The notes: generated by a model not told the origin, from the sequence alone. 64,000 bases of DNA from Nonomuraea aurantiaca (GCF_020215705.1 NZ_JAIWNB010000003.1:428998-492997), one strand, 5' to 3'. Counted from the first letter of the stretch, positions 46,727-56,447 are shown. A program made the numbers and translations.

Positions 46727-47915
46727 GCCGAGGGGCGTAGGTGGCGTGGAAGACCAAAGACGCGGCGCCGATCGCGGCGGCGTCGGCGGCGATGGGGGAG
46801 GTCTCGACCTGGACCGTGTGGAGGCGGCGGGCCAGGGGCCGGGTGGCCACGGCCGCGGCGACCACCTGGCGGTAGACGTCCGCGACCTCGTGCATGGCCG
46901 GACCGCCCAGCACCAGCAGGTCGATGTCGAGCATGTTGACGATGCTCACGGCGGCGTCGGCGAGCCGGGCCGCGACCTGGCCGATGACCGCGCCGGCGAG
47001 GGGATCACCGGCCGCGGCCGCCGCGCAGATGGCCGCGTGGTGGAGCCCGTCCGCGGTCAGCGTGCTCTCGGCGCCCTCGGCCAGCCGCGCCCGTACGGTC
47101 GCCTCGATCGCGCTCGGGCAGCAGACCGCCTCCACGCAGCCGCGGTTGCCGCAGTAGCAGTCGGGCCCGTCCGGCGCCACCGTGATGTGGCCGAACTCGC
47201 CGGCGTTGAGGGAACGGCCGCGGTAGATCTGGTTGTCGAGGAACAGCCCGCCGCCGATGCCGGTCCCCAGGTACAGGTAGGCGAAGCTCGGCGCGGCCCG
47301 TGCCACCCCGGCCCAGCGCTCGCCGATCGCCGCCGCCGTGGCGTCGTTGTCCGAGGTCACCGGGAAGCCGGCGTGCTCCTCCAGCAGGCGTTTGATGGGC
47401 ACGTGGTCCCATCCGGTCAGGCGCGGCGGGACGTTCATGATGCCCTCGGCGTCGAGCGGTCCTGGACAGGCCAGGCCGATGCCCAGCACCTTGCGGTCGG
47501 GCACGTCCGCTTCGCGCAGCACCCTGCGGGCGGTGCGGGCCATCTGGCGGATGACCGCGTCGGGCGCGAGGCCGGGGCGTACGGCGGTGTGCAGCTTGGC
47601 GACCGGCTGCCCGGCCAGGTCGGCCAGCACGTACGAGATCTCGCCGGGATCGAAGTGGATGCCGACGGCGTAGCCGGCGGTCGGGTCCACCCGCAGGATC
47701 GTGCGCGGTTTGCCGCCCCGGGACGGCAGCGACCCGTCCTCGATGACGAGACCTTCCTCCAGGAGCCGGCGCACGATGACGGAGACGGTCTGGGCGGTGA
47801 GCCCGGCGCGCCCGGCGATCTGGACGCGGCTGATGCCGTCCGAGACCTGGATCGCCTCCAGGACGACGGCCCGATTGAAATGGCCTACTTTCGGGAGATT
47901 TGTCCCCATCTGCAT
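46704..47915 (-). CDS. ROK-family transcriptional regulator
   Basis: The 403-residue protein has an N-terminal winged helix (ISRVQIAGRAGLTAQTVSVI) and a ROK sugar-kinase-like domain: GIHFDPGEISYVLADLAGQP, GTGIGGGLFLDNQIYRG, and the zinc-type motif CYCGNRGCVEAVC. It is divergent from an ABC sugar importer operon that it probably controls. NagC/XylR-like proteins respond to sugars or sugar phosphates. Confidence 0.93.
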   Translation of the reverse strand: MQMGTNLPKVGHFNRAVVLEAIQVSDGISRVQIAGRAGLTAQTVSVIVRRLLEEGLVIEDGSLPSRGGKPRTILRVDPTAGYAVGIHFDPGEISYVLADLAGQPVAKLHTAVRPGLAPDAVIRQMARTARRVLREADVPDRKVLGIGLACPGPLDAEGIMNVPPRLTGWDHVPIKRLLEEHAGFPVTSDNDATAAAIGERWAGVARAAPSFAYLYLGTGIGGGLFLDNQIYRGRSLNAGEFGHITVAPDGPDCYCGNRGCVEAVCCPSAIEATVRARLAEGAESTLTADGLHHAAICAAAAAGDPLAGAVIGQVAARLADAAVSIVNMLDIDLLVLGGPAMHEVADVYRQVVAAAVATRPLARRLHTVQVETSPIAADAAAIGAASLVFHATYAPRLSTLLNR

Positions 47916-47948
47916 AAATGGCTCCCTGCACTTCTGGGCTTCCGTCGT

Positions 47949-47986
47949 TGACTTAATAAATCAAAAAGATTTACCGTCTCGTCAAG
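47949..47986. promoter_or_regulatory. ROK/ABC divergent promoter with TAAATC-N5-GATTTA operator
   Basis: A perfect inverted repeat TAAATC-AAAAA-GATTTA (47958-47974) is the AT-rich type bound by ROK regulators. It overlaps a TTGACT -35 (47949-47954) for the ABC operon. On the other strand, TTGACG (47986-47981) with GATTTA 17 bases on fits a promoter for the ROK gene. Confidence 0.55.
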
Positions 47987-48017
47987 TCAGTTCTGTGGGC
48001 CGGTGAGAAGGAGTCCC

Positions 48018-49388
48018 ATGAGACGAGCGATGGTGGCCTCGATCCTGACAGCCGCGTTAGCCGCCACGGCCGGCGCATGTGGTGCGGACACGCAGCAGAA
48101 GAACGCCAACGGGGCCAAGGAGATCGAGGTCCTCTACAAGGTGGAACCCTCCTGGCCGCACCTGGAGAAAATGCTCAAGCAGGCCAAGACGCAGTACGAA
48201 GCCGCGCACAAGGGCGTGACGATCAAGCTGACCGCGGTTCAGGGCAACAACGAGGTTTACTACACCAAGCTCGCCCTGCTGAACCGCTCGGCCGAGTCGG
48301 CCCCGGACGTGTACCTCCACGACACCTTCCAGGTCAACGCCGACGTCGCCGCCGGCAAGCTCGCCCCGCTCGACGACTACCTGAAGAGCTGGCCCGACTG
48401 GGCCACCCAGTACCCCGACTCGGTCAAGCAGGCCGCAAAGGGCCCCGATGGCAAGATCTACGGTGTGCCGATCAGCACCGACACCCGAGGGCTCTGGTAC
48501 AGCAAGGACATCCTGACCAAGGCCGGCATCCCGGTGCCGTGGCAGCCCAAGACCTGGGCGGACGTGCTGACGGCGGCCCGCGCGATCAAGCAGAAGGTGC
48601 CCGGCGTCGTCCCCTTCAGCATGTACTCCACCAAGCCGCACGGCGAGGCCGCCACCATGCAGGGCTTCGAGATGCTGCTCTACGGCACCCCCGGCGGCAC
48701 GCTCTACGACGACTCCCAGAAGAAGTGGGTCTCCTCCGGCAAGGCGTTCACCGACTCGCTCGCCTTCATCAACACGATCTACCGCGAGGACCTCGGCCCG
48801 AAGAAGGCCGACGCGTTCAACCCCAAGCTGGGGGAGAAGATCGGGCTCGACTGGTTCCCCAACGGCAAGCTCGGCATCGACCTCGACGGAGCCTGGATGT
48901 CGGGCAGCTGGAAGCCCACCAGCACCAAACCGTGGCCGCAGTGGGCCGAGAAGATGGGCTGGACCCCCATGCCGACCCAGAACGGCCAGGCGCCCGGCGC
49001 CGTCAGCATGTCGGGCGGCTGGGTCATGGCGATGAGCTCCTACGCCAAGGACAAGAAGGACGCGTGGGACTTCATCGCCACGGCGACCAACAAGGACAAC
49101 ACGCTGGTGTACTCCATCGGCACGGGTGACCTCGCCCCGCGCAAGGACGTGGCCGCCGACCCGAAGTACACCGCTGACAACCCGAGCGTGAAGTTCTGGT
49201 CCGATCTGGCCTCGGTCACGCACTACCGCCCGGCGTACGAGGTCTATCCGAAGGTCTCGGCCGAGGTGCAGAAGGTCATGGAGGCGATGACGACCGGCTC
49301 CAAAACCCCGGAGGCGGCGGCCAAGGAGTACGCCGACGCGCTGCCCGGCGTCGTCGGCGGCCCGGACAAGGTGATCCCCGGCTCATGA
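48018..49388 (+). CDS. Sugar ABC transporter substrate-binding lipoprotein
   Basis: The 456-residue family 1 solute-binding protein has an N-terminal signal with a Cys at residue 23 (AALAATAGAC). The lipobox is weak (A-G-A-C), but it is followed by the usual flexible stretch. ATG 48018 is 5 bases after AAGGAG; the GTG at 48003 is less suitable. It is divergent from the ROK gene and coupled to two permeases. Confidence 0.91.
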   Translation: MRRAMVASILTAALAATAGACGADTQQKNANGAKEIEVLYKVEPSWPHLEKMLKQAKTQYEAAHKGVTIKLTAVQGNNEVYYTKLALLNRSAESAPDVYLHDTFQVNADVAAGKLAPLDDYLKSWPDWATQYPDSVKQAAKGPDGKIYGVPISTDTRGLWYSKDILTKAGIPVPWQPKTWADVLTAARAIKQKVPGVVPFSMYSTKPHGEAATMQGFEMLLYGTPGGTLYDDSQKKWVSSGKAFTDSLAFINTIYREDLGPKKADAFNPKLGEKIGLDWFPNGKLGIDLDGAWMSGSWKPTSTKPWPQWAEKMGWTPMPTQNGQAPGAVSMSGGWVMAMSSYAKDKKDAWDFIATATNKDNTLVYSIGTGDLAPRKDVAADPKYTADNPSVKFWSDLASVTHYRPAYEVYPKVSAEVQKVMEAMTTGSKTPEAAAKEYADALPGVVGGPDKVIPGS

Positions 49389-50314
49389 CCGTCACGTCCG
49401 TGACGCCGCCACGGCTGGCCGGCTCCCCTGACAAGGGGGAGCCGCGCCGGCGGGCCCGGCGCACCCTGCGCTGGCTGCTACCGCTCGGGCCTGCCCTGAT
49501 CATGTTCGTGATCTTCATGGTCGGGCCCATCCTGTGGAGCGTCTACATCGCCTTCACCAACGAGACGCTGACCGGCGCCGCGTCGGTGAACTCGCAGTTC
49601 GTCGGCGTGGCCAACTTCGTCAAGATGTTCAGCGACGAGGACTTCCGCAACTCCCTCCTGCTGACCTTCGTCTTCGTGATCGGCTCGGCCGTCATCGGCC
49701 AGAACACGCTCGGCCTGATCATCGCGCTGCTCCAGCGGGGCCGGGGAAGAGCGGTCAGGAGCGTGGTCAACGGCATCGTCATCGCGGCCTGGGTGGTGCC
49801 CGAGGTGGTCGCGGCGGCGTGCTGGTACTCCTTCCTGGCCGAGGAGGGCACGCTCAACGAGGCGCTCGCCGCCCTCGGTCTCTCCCAGGACTGGCTCTAC
49901 AGCGCGCCCATGATCGCGATCATCCTGGCCAACGTGTGGCGCGGCACCGCGTTCTCCATGCTGGTCTACTCAGCCGCGCTGTCGGACGTACCGGGGGAGT
50001 TGCTGGAGGCGGCCGCGGTGGACGGGGCGAGCACCTGGCGGCGGCTGGTGCACATCACCCTGCCGCTGATCCGCCGCTCGATCCTGTCGAACCTCATGCT
50101 GATCACCCTGCAGACCCTGGCCAGCTTCGGCCTGATCTACGCCCTCACCGGCGGCGGTCCTGGCACGGACAGCCAGACCACCCCGCTCTACATGTACGAG
50201 CAGGCGTTCCGCTACTTCGAGATCGGCTACGGCAGCGCGATGGCCCTGGTGATGCTGGTCATCGGCGCCGCGTTCTCCCTCGTGTACCTGCGACTGATCA
50301 AGGTGGACACCTGA
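49385..50314 (+). CDS. Sugar ABC transporter permease, MalF type
   Basis: The 309-residue membrane protein has a charged N-terminal tail, first helix LIMFVIFMVGPILWSVYIAF, and EAA loop LEAAAVDGASTWRRLVHITL. ATG 49385 overlaps the binding-protein stop (ATGA). Confidence 0.93.
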   Translation: MTVTSVTPPRLAGSPDKGEPRRRARRTLRWLLPLGPALIMFVIFMVGPILWSVYIAFTNETLTGAASVNSQFVGVANFVKMFSDEDFRNSLLLTFVFVIGSAVIGQNTLGLIIALLQRGRGRAVRSVVNGIVIAAWVVPEVVAAACWYSFLAEEGTLNEALAALGLSQDWLYSAPMIAIILANVWRGTAFSMLVYSAALSDVPGELLEAAAVDGASTWRRLVHITLPLIRRSILSNLMLITLQTLASFGLIYALTGGGPGTDSQTTPLYMYEQAFRYFEIGYGSAMALVMLVIGAAFSLVYLRLIKVDT

Positions 50315-51135
50315 TGACGCGCCTGGCCGCCCGTGGCGCGGCACTCGTCTCGCTCGCGGTGATCGCGCTGGCCTTCCTCGGGCCGTTCCTGTGGGTGCTC
50401 CTGGCCTCGCTGCAGCCCGACGCCAACCTGGCCGCGCAGCCGACCTTCCAGTTCTCGCTCAAGAACTTCAGCGCCGTGCTGACCTGGGAGACCATCTACC
50501 ACCCGATCATCAACTCGATCCTCATCTCCGGCAGCACGGCGATCCTCACCGTGATCGTCGCCGGGCTCGCCGCCTACCCTCTGTCCCGCTACACGCTGCG
50601 CTTCAAGCGGCATTTCATGCTGACGCTGCTGTTCACGACCGGCCTGCCGGTCACGGCGATCATGGTGCCGGTGTACTCGATGTTCTTCCGGTTCAATCTG
50701 TACGGGTCGATCCCGGCCATGGTGCTGTTCCTGGCCGCCAGCTCGCTGCCGTTCTCCATCTGGATGATGAAGAACTTCATGGACGGCGTGCCGGTGAGCC
50801 TGGAGGAGTCCGCCTGGGTCGACGGGGCCGGGTGGGTGCAGTCGCTGCTCAGGATCGTCGGGCCGCTGATGGCGCCCGGGGTGGCCGTTGTGGCGATCTT
50901 CGTCTTCGTCGGGCAGTGGGGGAACTTCTTCGCCCCGTTCGTCCTCCTCGACACGCCGGAGAAGCAGCCGGCGGCGGTGACCATCTACACCTTCTTCTCC
51001 CAGTACGGGCAGGTCGCCTACGGGGAGCTGGCCGCCTTCTCGATCATCTACACGACCCCGGCGGTGGTCCTCTACGTCGCCGTGAACAAGTACCTGGCCG
51101 GTTCCTTCAGCTTCGCCGGATCAGTGAAGGGCTGA
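50314..51135 (+). CDS. Sugar ABC transporter permease, MalG type
   Basis: The 273-residue protein begins with helix AALVSLAVIALAFLGPFLWV, has the EAA-type loop EESAWVDGAGWVQSLLRIVG and ends SFAGSVKG. Its ATG overlaps the preceding TGA by one base (TGATG). The 3' end overlaps the convergent NUDIX gene by 15 bases. Confidence 0.93.
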   Translation: MTRLAARGAALVSLAVIALAFLGPFLWVLLASLQPDANLAAQPTFQFSLKNFSAVLTWETIYHPIINSILISGSTAILTVIVAGLAAYPLSRYTLRFKRHFMLTLLFTTGLPVTAIMVPVYSMFFRFNLYGSIPAMVLFLAASSLPFSIWMMKNFMDGVPVSLEESAWVDGAGWVQSLLRIVGPLMAPGVAVVAIFVFVGQWGNFFAPFVLLDTPEKQPAAVTIYTFFSQYGQVAYGELAAFSIIYTTPAVVLYVAVNKYLAGSFSFAGSVKG

Positions 51136-51621
51136 GCGGCGCTCCCAGTACGCGGAGACGACCCGGGTGTGCAGCGGGAATGCCAGCTCCTGCGGCTCGT
51201 CCAGCACCGACCACTCCATGGTCTCGGCCGTCGGCACCATCGGCGGCAAGGCGGCCGAGACGGTCGGCGGCGCCAGGCCGAAGACCAGCAGGGTGCCGTC
51301 AGGAGCGCTGTGCGCGTCGAACAGCCGCACGCGGTCCGCGTCGACCACGACGGAGGTCTCCTCGCGCAACTCCCTGGCGGCGGCCTGCTGCCAGCTCTCG
51401 CCGACGTCGATGAACCCGCCGGGCAGGGCGAGCTCACCCCGGTGCGGCTCGATACCGCGCCGGACCACCAGCAGGCCGTCGTCCACGGGCAGCAGTAGCA
51501 CCGCGACGGGCAGTGGGTTGAGGTAGGCGGTGTTGCCACAGCCGGCGCAGGTGCGCGGCCAGGGCTGGTCCGGGGTGTACGCCGTGCCGCAGAAGGAGCA
51601 GTGCGAGTTCCTGATCGCCAT
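51121..51621 (-). CDS. NUDIX hydrolase with N-terminal zinc ribbon
   Basis: The 166-residue protein has a CxxC...CxxC ribbon (SFCGTAYTPDQPWPRTCAGC) and the NUDIX box GGFIDVGESWQQAAARELRE plus ETSV, which holds the metal-binding REUXEE. NudC-like small members hydrolyse nucleoside diphosphate derivatives; the substrate is not clear. Confidence 0.9.
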   Translation of the reverse strand: MAIRNSHCSFCGTAYTPDQPWPRTCAGCGNTAYLNPLPVAVLLLPVDDGLLVVRRGIEPHRGELALPGGFIDVGESWQQAAARELREETSVVVDADRVRLFDAHSAPDGTLLVFGLAPPTVSAALPPMVPTAETMEWSVLDEPQELAFPLHTRVVSAYWERRSALH

Positions 51622-51630
51622 GAGGTGAGA

Positions 51631-53193
51631 CTAACGATGCCGGTTGACGGCGTTGACGACGAGCTTGGCCGTACGGTCGGCGGTGGTGAACCCCGGCTGC
51701 CGGCCCGTGTGGTAGATGATCACCCAGACGTTCGACAGGCGGAACGAGATCTGGGTCCGGTAGATCGTGTCCACGATGGATTCGCCCCGGGTGTAGCTGT
51801 ACGCCTCGTCGCCGACGTCCGGGCCCTTGCGGACCTTGGTCCCCGGGTTGCGCTTCGGTTCCTCCTTCATCGTCTTGACCGTGTACTCCTGGGCGGTGTG
51901 CGCGGCCGAGGCATCCGCCAGGCGGTTCGCCGTGACGCTCACGAACGCGCCGTTGTCAGTCCTGGTCCACATGCAGGCGGAAGCGGTCTGGAACTGACGT
52001 TTCACCGTACCGCCGAGCAACGACCGCGCCTGGGCGTTGGTCAGCAGGCCGCACGCCTCGAAGTCGCGCCCGAACAGCGCCCGCGCGGCCCCCGTCGAGC
52101 GGGACGTCGGGGCCGGGGTGGAGGTGTCGCCGATCGTTTCGCTGAAGGTGGCGGTGAAGTTCGGCAGGACCCGCACCAGGACCACCACCCCTGTGGCCAG
52201 GGCCAGCACGACCGCCAGCCCGGCGCCCAGGAGGATGAGGGGCATGCGGCTGCGCCTGGGCACGGCGCCGGCCTGGGTCCGCTCGCGGTGCAGGGCCGGG
52301 TCGGTGCCGGCCGTCCTGGGCGAGGGTCCCGTCCTGGACGGGGGTCCAACGGGCGCCGGGCCCACCTCTGACCAGGCCCGCACGGCGCCCTGGGCGATGG
52401 CGTTCAGCCAGTCGGCCACCTGGCCGGGGGCGCAGCGCCGTACCGGATCCTTCTCCAGGATCGCGGCCAGGACGGGGGCGAGCGGTCCGGCCAGCCGGGC
52501 GGGGGCGGGTGGCTGCATGAGGACGGCCGCCATCACGGCGGCCTGGTTGGCGCGGGCGAACGGCGGGCCGCCCTCCACCGCCGTGAACAGCGTGGCGCCG
52601 AGCGACCACAGGTCGGCGAGCGGGCCGTCGGTCTCGCCGCGCAGGCGCTCGGGGGCGATGTAGCCGGGCGAGCCGGTGAGCAGGCCGGTCTGGGTGAGCG
52701 CGGCGTCCCCGGCGACGGTCGCGATCCCGAAGTCGGTCAGCAGCACCCGCCCGTCGTCGGTGAGCATGACGTTGGCCGGCTTGACGTCCCGGTGCAGTAC
52801 GCCCGACGCGTGCGCGGCGCCCAGCGCGTCGAGCATCTGGAGACCGATCCAGGCCACCTGGCGCGGGGGCAGCGGGCCGTTGGTGCGTACGGTCTGGTCG
52901 AGGGAGCGTCCGCGGACCAGCTCCATGACGATCCACGGCCGGCCGTCGTCGAGGACGACGTCGTGCACGGTGACGATCGACGGGTGGGAGCGCAGCCGCG
53001 CCGCGGCCCGCGCCTCGCGTAACGTGCGTTCGGCCAGCTCGGTATGTGCCGCCTCGTCGAGGTCCGGAGGCAGCCGGACCTCCTTGACGGCCACCTCCTG
53101 CCGCAGCAGTTCGTCCACCGCCCGCCAGACGGTGCCCATGCCGCCCTGGCCGAGCGGGGACAGCAGCCGGTAGCGGCCCGCGAGCAGCGTCAC
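51631..53193 (-). CDS. Membrane-anchored Ser/Thr protein kinase
   Basis: The 520-residue Hanks-type kinase has the glycine loop LGQGGMGTV, Lys37, catalytic Asp136 in HRDVKPANV and the DFG metal site. A membrane helix near residue 325 (LILLGAGLAVVLALATGVVV) separates it from an extracellular domain with two cysteines, which probably senses cell-envelope ligands. Start GTG 53193 puts the kinase fold at residue 8; the open frame to 53355 has no kinase content. It is 9 bases downstream of the NUDIX start on the same strand, possibly cotranscribed. Confidence 0.92.
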   Translation of the reverse strand: MTLLAGRYRLLSPLGQGGMGTVWRAVDELLRQEVAVKEVRLPPDLDEAAHTELAERTLREARAAARLRSHPSIVTVHDVVLDDGRPWIVMELVRGRSLDQTVRTNGPLPPRQVAWIGLQMLDALGAAHASGVLHRDVKPANVMLTDDGRVLLTDFGIATVAGDAALTQTGLLTGSPGYIAPERLRGETDGPLADLWSLGATLFTAVEGGPPFARANQAAVMAAVLMQPPAPARLAGPLAPVLAAILEKDPVRRCAPGQVADWLNAIAQGAVRAWSEVGPAPVGPPSRTGPSPRTAGTDPALHRERTQAGAVPRRSRMPLILLGAGLAVVLALATGVVVLVRVLPNFTATFSETIGDTSTPAPTSRSTGAARALFGRDFEACGLLTNAQARSLLGGTVKRQFQTASACMWTRTDNGAFVSVTANRLADASAAHTAQEYTVKTMKEEPKRNPGTKVRKGPDVGDEAYSYTRGESIVDTIYRTQISFRLSNVWVIIYHTGRQPGFTTADRTAKLVVNAVNRHR

Positions 53194-53684
53194 CGGACCG
53201 CCGCGCTTCGCGCACGTCCTGACGTGTTCTCGGTCCCGGGGCCGCCCACTGCTTCCTCCGCTATCGGGGCCTATGCAGACAGAAGTGATATTAGGGGTCT
53301 GCGGTGTCGCGTGGGCACTTACTGTGGCATCGCGCCGATCGGTGCTCTCCCTCAAAAGGGCCTCCGCTTCGCTCCGGGCGTTCTTCCTCCCCGCCCGTTA
53401 CCCGATTCGGTGGCTGGCCGTCTGATGCCCACCCGCCCACAACGGCCCTCCGCTTCGCTCCGGACGCTCTCCCAGGCGGGCTGACGCCCGCCCCTGAAGG
53501 GCCTCGCTGCGCTCGGACCGCCTTTCAAGAACGCTTCGCCTGGTCGGCTGGTTGGAGCGGACTGAGTACGGCGGCAGCTCATCGAAACCGGCACCAACTC
53601 AGCCTGTATCCGCGAGACCGACCCGCGGGGATGCCTCCTTGTTGCTGTAGCCCTTACTGCTCAGACGTTGGTCAGGCGGGGAGA
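53194..53684. other. Gene-free stretch with three short G+C repeats
   Basis: No convincing gene lies here. GGGCCTCCGCTTCGCTCCGGGCG-like elements occur at 53358-53380 and 53444-53466, and a variant at 53498-53520. Their CGCTTCGC/GCGCTCGG cores can fold into small hairpins. The last part (about 53540 on) may hold decayed 5' sequence of the TPR regulator. Confidence 0.6.
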
Positions 53685-54491
53685 TCCCATCCTCTTGATC
53701 AGGAGCGGCGGCTCTACCGTGCTGCGGGTCAGCTATGTGGTCTTCTGGCGCATGCCAGTGCCGACCTCGGCCATCCTCATGAGGCCGAAACCCACGCCCG
53801 GACGGCGCTGGTATGCGCGGAACTCACAGACGACAACCCACTACGCGCCTACATCCGGTGGGTGCAATCAAACGTCGCCTATTGGCGTGGGGACTACCGG
53901 CGTGCTGCTGAGATAGCCCACGCCGGTCGTGATCACGCCACGTCCGGCACAGCGATGCTCAGGCTGACGAGCCACGAGGCCAGGGCTCTGGCCGCGGTTC
54001 GAGACCCCCACGAGTTCCCCGCTGCCATCGCCGCTTCCCGCGATGCGCGCGATCGACTGTCGACTGCTGACGAACCTGGAGTGTTCCATTTCAGTCGCGG
54101 CAAAGCCGCCTATTATGCGAGCGAGGCGTATTGCGCCATGGGGGAGGCCGACGACCTTCGTGAGGCGACGCGGCAAGCGCAACAGGCCATCCAGTTCCTG
54201 ACGGCTGACCCATCTGCATCGGGGGCAGAGCTGCTTGCCGCCGCACGCATAGACCTGGCGGCGGCTCATCTCGCGTCAGGGGAAGTTGACGGGTTCGCTG
54301 ATGAGCTGGATCCGGTGCTCAGCATCGCGCCGGAGCATCGTACAGTCCCGGTCATACAACGAGTCCGGCGCATCGGTGACGAACTTGCCCCACATGCACA
54401 CGGCAGACTCGCTCTGGAGCTAAGAGAGCGCATCGATCTATTCACCGCCCATCGTGCCGTTCCTCCGAGCCGTCCAGCGCTCCCTGAGTGA
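53685..54491 (+). pseudogene. C-terminal part of an XRE/TPR regulator (5' truncated)
   Basis: The readable homology begins near LDQERRLYRAAGQLCGLLAH and continues ASADLGHPHEAETHARTALV, DDNPLRAYIRWVQSNVAYWR and FHFSRGKAAYYASEAYCAMG to the stop at 54491. This is the TPR-like half of actinobacterial XRE-family regulators. The N-terminal helix-turn-helix is missing: upstream sequence has repeats and unrelated reading. It is 24 bases before a LOG-like gene, its usual partner. A shorter functional protein starting inside cannot be excluded. Confidence 0.65.
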
Positions 54492-54972
54492 GGTCACGGG
54501 GTAGGAGGCCTTTGATGGCTATCCAGGTATCGGTATGCGGGCCGCGTGACTGTACCGAAGATGACCGTCGCAATGCCCGCGAGTTGGGTCGCATGCTGGC
54601 CGAGCGTGGAGCGGTGGTGATATGCGGCGGATATACAGGTGTCATGGCGGCGGTTGCCGCTGGTGCGAACGCCGCAGGCGGGACGGTTGTGGGTATCCTC
54701 TCGCGCGCTGACCGGGAGCACATCAACCCGGACCTGACCATCGTCATTCCTACAGGGATCGGCGAGGCTCGTAACAACGTCATCGTCAACTCGGGTGATG
54801 CCGTGATCGTGGTCGGCGGCTCCTGGGGAACGCTTTCCGAATTGGCCCTTGCCATGAGGAGAGGGCGAAGCCCCGTGGTCCAGCTCGGGGGGTGGCGCAT
54901 TCAAGATCGCCTTGGGCGACCGATTCCAGGCATCCTTCACGCCGATAGTCCTGAACATGCGATAGAGCTGAC
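54451..54972 (+). repeat. 522-base direct repeat, copy 1
   Basis: This block matches 63479-64000 with a single visible difference (C/T in TGTACCGAAG versus TGTACTGAAG). It spans the end of the XRE/TPR fragment and nearly all of the LOG-like gene. The offset between copies is 9,028 bases. Copy 2 is cut by the window edge, so the repeat may be longer. Confidence 0.95.
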
Positions 54973-54988
54973 GGGTCTGTGGCGGTAG
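54515..54988 (+). CDS. LOG-family (TIGR00725-like) protein
   Basis: The 157-residue Rossmann-fold protein has the pattern VSVCGPRDC, GAVVICGGYTGVMAAVAAGA and VIVVGGSWGTLSELALAMRR (a GGxGTxxE variant). LOG-like proteins cleave nucleoside 5'-monophosphates or bind nucleotides; the TIGR00725 branch is uncharacterised. ATG 54515 is 6 bases after TAGGAGG. A second copy sits at 63543. Confidence 0.85.
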   Translation: MAIQVSVCGPRDCTEDDRRNARELGRMLAERGAVVICGGYTGVMAAVAAGANAAGGTVVGILSRADREHINPDLTIVIPTGIGEARNNVIVNSGDAVIVVGGSWGTLSELALAMRRGRSPVVQLGGWRIQDRLGRPIPGILHADSPEHAIELTGLWR

Positions 54989-55079
54989 ATCACGGCTGAA
55001 TGTAGAGCCTGGTTCTGGGGTTCAAGGGGGTTGCGGGCTGAGGCGTCGCGGACGAACTGATCTCGGTTTGGGCCGGAAC

Positions 55080-55427
55080 TTAGTAGTAGGCCACGTTCGC
55101 GGCCAGGGCGGCCGCCGCCAGCGTGAAGAACACGGACCAGGCGCCGAAGTGGTGGTCACGGGCCCGCAGATGTACGCAGAACGCGCCGAGGAAGTACAAC
55201 ACGAGGCCGGCGGCGGCGAGCAGGCCCAGCACCGGAACGGCGAACCCGGCCAGCAGTCCCAGCGAGCCCGCCGCCAGCATCACGCCCAGCGGGAGCATCC
55301 AGGAACGGGGCACGCGAAGCTGCTCCGCCTGCTTCTTGGGGTATTCATGGCCGATGAAGTTGGCGATGGCGGCCAGGCCGACGACGGCCGAGGTGAGGAG
55401 GGTGATCACGAGGTAGACGGCGAACAC
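55080..55427 (-). CDS. DoxX-family membrane protein
   Basis: The 115-residue protein has four hydrophobic segments and the DoxX-type start FAVYLVITLLTSAVVGLAAI with NFIGHEYPKKQAEQLRVPRS. GTG 55427 follows GGGAGC; the longer open frame to 55559 adds a charged non-membrane tail without support. Function of such small DoxX proteins is largely unknown. Confidence 0.85.
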   Translation of the reverse strand: MFAVYLVITLLTSAVVGLAAIANFIGHEYPKKQAEQLRVPRSWMLPLGVMLAAGSLGLLAGFAVPVLGLLAAAGLVLYFLGAFCVHLRARDHHFGAWSVFFTLAAAALAANVAYY

Positions 55428-55438
55428 GATGCTCCCTT

Positions 55439-55477
55439 GTCCGTGCGAGTGATAGGCCGGTTGCGCACTACACGGAC
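55439..55477. promoter_or_regulatory. Inverted repeat GTCCGTG...CACGGAC upstream of the DoxX gene
   Basis: Perfect 7-base arms (55439-55445 and 55471-55477) flank 25 bases, directly upstream of the DoxX start. The pair may be an operator; the regulator is unknown. Confidence 0.3.
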
Positions 55478-55715
55478 GGAATGAGCTGCCGGGAACGTGA
55501 CATGCCCGGCGTGTGATGTGGGTCATGGCTCCGCCGGCCGACGCCAGGGATGGCGTCACATCGGTTGAGCACCAGGTGCATGAGGTGGTGAAGGTCGCCC
55601 ACCTGTAGTGCCAACGAGCTGGTCAGACCGCTTCGACGTCACCAGATGTCCCACCGACTAGGTGACCTCGCCGGCTTCCTCGTTCGTCTCCGTGAACGGG
55701 CTTTCGGGGAGGCCG

Positions 55716-56447
55716 TTACCAGGGCACCACCCCGGCGTCCTCGAAGAACGCGCCGGTCGGGCCGCCGTCCGGCAGGGTGGCGAGCCGGATCGCGATCGCC
55801 GCGCCCTGCTCGGGCGTGCGCACGCCGCGAAAGCCGTTGAGGTCGGTCGCGACAAAGCCGGGGCAGGCGGCGTTGATCAGGATGGTGGTGTCCCGCAGTT
55901 GTTTGGCGTACTGGAGGGTGACGGCGTTGAGAAACGTCTTGGACGGCGCGTACGCGGCCGACAGCGGCCCGATCACGGCCAGGTCGGTGGACGTGGTCTG
56001 CCGGGTGAGGGAGCCGACGCTGCTGGACATGTTCACGATCCGCGCAGAGGCGGAGCGGCGCAGCAGCGGCAACATCGCATTGGTGACGCGGATGACGCCG
56101 ATCACATTGGTCTCCACGGCCGCACGCACGGCCGACAGGTCGACCGTCGTGGGATCCTGCGGCATGCCGCCGGTCACCGCGGCATTGTTGACCAGCGCGT
56201 CGAGCCGCCCGGCGCGTTCTTCGACGAGCCGGGCCGCGGCGGCCACGCTCGCGTCGTCGGTGACGTCCAGCGGCACACCGAACGCGTCGACGCCCGCCGC
56301 GCGCAGCTTCTCCACGGCCGATTCCCGGCGACCCGCATCCCGGGCGCCCACCCCGACCCGCCAGCCGAGGCCGCCCAGACCGGCCGCGATCTCGTAACCG
56401 ATTCCCTTGTTCGCGCCGGTGACCAGCGCGATCGACTGTTCGCTCAT
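55716..56447 (-). CDS. Short-chain dehydrogenase/reductase
   Basis: The 243-residue SDR has TGANKGIGYEIA, NNAAVTGG, Ser in NMSSSVGSL and YxxxK in AYAPSKTFLNA, a pattern of carbonyl-reductase-like members. Start ATG 56447 places the Rossmann motif at residue 10; the longer open frame overlaps the LysR control region. It is divergent from a LysR gene that probably regulates it. Confidence 0.92.
   Translation of the reverse strand: MSEQSIALVTGANKGIGYEIAAGLGGLGWRVGVGARDAGRRESAVEKLRAAGVDAFGVPLDVTDDASVAAAARLVEERAGRLDALVNNAAVTGGMPQDPTTVDLSAVRAAVETNVIGVIRVTNAMLPLLRRSASARIVNMSSSVGSLTRQTTSTDLAVIGPLSAAYAPSKTFLNAVTLQYAKQLRDTTILINAACPGFVATDLNGFRGVRTPEQGAAIAIRLATLPDGGPTGAFFEDAGVVPW

Noticed and set aside
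53193..53355. Longer N-terminus of the Ser/Thr kinase
   Set aside because: The extra 54 residues show no kinase content; GTG 53193 gives the usual short lead before the glycine loop.
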